A stretch of DNA of 64,000 nucleotides, from the NCBI GenBank assembly GCA_018402085.1, contig JAGYJM010000002.1:2743501-2807500 (forward strand), in the 5' to 3' direction. The translations under genes were made by a program, and so were the position numbers. The stretch comes from Flavobacteriales bacterium (GTDB lineage: Bacteria > Bacteroidota > Bacteroidia > Flavobacteriales_D > Sanyastnellaceae). The notes beneath the pieces were generated by a model. The model worked only from the letters and a program-made list of their open reading frames with translations. It did no database searches and was not told where the DNA came from. Positions within the stretch are counted from its first letter, which is position 1. Each line of letters starts with the position of its first letter. Below, piece by piece: positions 63,275 to 64,000 of this stretch.

Positions 63275-64000
63275 AGTTCTGGCTCAACATAGCACCCCTT
63301 TACAAGCGGCTCCTCTTCGTGTCTGCTTTTGTTGTGATGGCGTTTTCTGCAGCGGCCCAAGACAGCCAATTCACGCAGTTCTATGCGGCTCCGACTTACC
63401 TCAACCCCGCATTTGCCGGCACAAGCATTCAAAGCCGTCTGAGCGCGAATTACCGCAACCAATGGCCGGCCATCCCCGGCGCATGGGTATCGTACAATTT
63501 TGCATTTGATCATTACGAACCTACCATTAACAGCGGTTTCGGATTGATTGCCACTCATGAACGGGCCGGTGCCGGCGCGTTAAGATCGAATACCGTGGCT
63601 GTGCAGTACGCCTACGAGCTTCGCGTCGCCAGAGAGACCTACTTCAGGCCTGCACTCCAATTCGGCTATAGCAACAGAAACATCAATTTCAGTGACCTCA
63701 CTTTCGGCGATCAGCTTATCCGGAACAATGACCCTTTAACGCTTGAAGAAAACGTCTTTGAACCCATCAACTTCTTTGATATCGCTGCGGGCGGCTTACT
63801 ATACAACCCGAATTACTGGTTGGGGGTATCCGTACATCACCTCAATGAACCAAACGAAAGCTTATATCCCGAAACCCTGTCGCTCGTACCCCGCAAGCTT
63901 TCGATGCATGGCGGTATTCGTGTCACAGCCGGGGGCAACCGTATGTATCGCCGCTCGGGAAAAGAGCTCCTGCTCGCATTCAATTACCGCCAACAAGAAA
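63271..64000 (+). CDS. PorP/SprF-family T9SS outer-membrane protein, 3' end cut by window
   Basis: About 243 residues visible, frame open to the window end. The start is the GTG at 63271, overlapping the previous stop (GTGA). The signal peptide ends AFSAAAQ, followed by the family hallmark DSQFTQFYAAPTYLNPAFAG, then RLSANYRNQWPAIPGAWVSY and later GGLLYNPNYWLGVSVHHLN. This outer-membrane barrel family is needed for secretion or attachment of type B cargo such as SprB. It completes a cargo-PD40-SprF set. Usual length is about 300-350 residues, so roughly 60-100 residues are missing. Confidence 0.93.
   Translation, partial: MKFWLNIAPLYKRLLFVSAFVVMAFSAAAQDSQFTQFYAAPTYLNPAFAGTSIQSRLSANYRNQWPAIPGAWVSYNFAFDHYEPTINSGFGLIATHERAGAGALRSNTVAVQYAYELRVARETYFRPALQFGYSNRNINFSDLTFGDQLIRNNDPLTLEENVFEPINFFDIAAGGLLYNPNYWLGVSVHHLNEPNESLYPETLSLVPRKLSMHGGIRVTAGGNRMYRRSGKELLLAFNYRQQE

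Overview
The window comes from a Bacteroidota genome, most likely a marine member of the Flavobacteriales or a close relative. The evidence is type IX secretion (T9SS) cargo of both sorting types (A and B), a PorP/SprF gene, many PKD and 'GCTD...DDGSC' repeat proteins, an MbnP gene, and several TAnnTTTG-type promoter boxes, the Bacteroidota -7 element. The genus cannot be told from this window. No tRNA, rRNA, insertion sequence, CRISPR array or phage gene was seen.

Layout. 1-7730: end of a surface-polysaccharide locus (partial gmd, flippase, glycosyltransferase, a possible GT-B-like protein), interrupted by a secreted PKD/T9SS type A protein on the minus strand. 8004-37175: three giant secreted paralogues in tandem on the minus strand, about 29 kb or nearly half the window. 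They are built from 7, 8 and 6 (21 in all) glycine-rich domains that resemble the extracellular glycine-rich region of animal ALK/LTK receptors. Cysteine/aspartate linker repeats join the domains, and each protein ends in a dockerin-like calcium loop. The DNA is organised in near-identical tandem units of 1167, 1056 and 2748 bp. The first paralogue carries two opposite single-base indels, so as read it is broken into pieces. 37835-43459: an efflux operon (adaptor, RND pump, TolC) with overlapping genes. 43649-49338: a DoxX-like membrane protein, a small secreted protein with the same dockerin-like end as the giants, and a 1403-residue T9SS-type secreted protein. 49389-52562: an AddA/RecB-like helicase-nuclease. 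52616-56538: a probable copper-handling operon with a small Cys-rich membrane protein, MbnP, two MbnH/MauG-like di-haem proteins and a YkgJ-type Cys-cluster protein. 56658-64000: a T9SS type B operon with a roughly 18-repeat PKD adhesin, a TPR/PD40 protein and a partial PorP/SprF protein.

A small palindromic repeat is scattered through the window. It has a 6-bp stem, an A-rich tetraloop, the second stem arm, and then GATGCGAAC or a close variant. Nine copies were found. The stem changes between copies but stays paired, and three copies lie inside coding sequence. The repeat and the ALK-like giant cluster are the two least explained things here.

All calls come from reading the sequence and knowledge of protein families. 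No alignment or database search was run.
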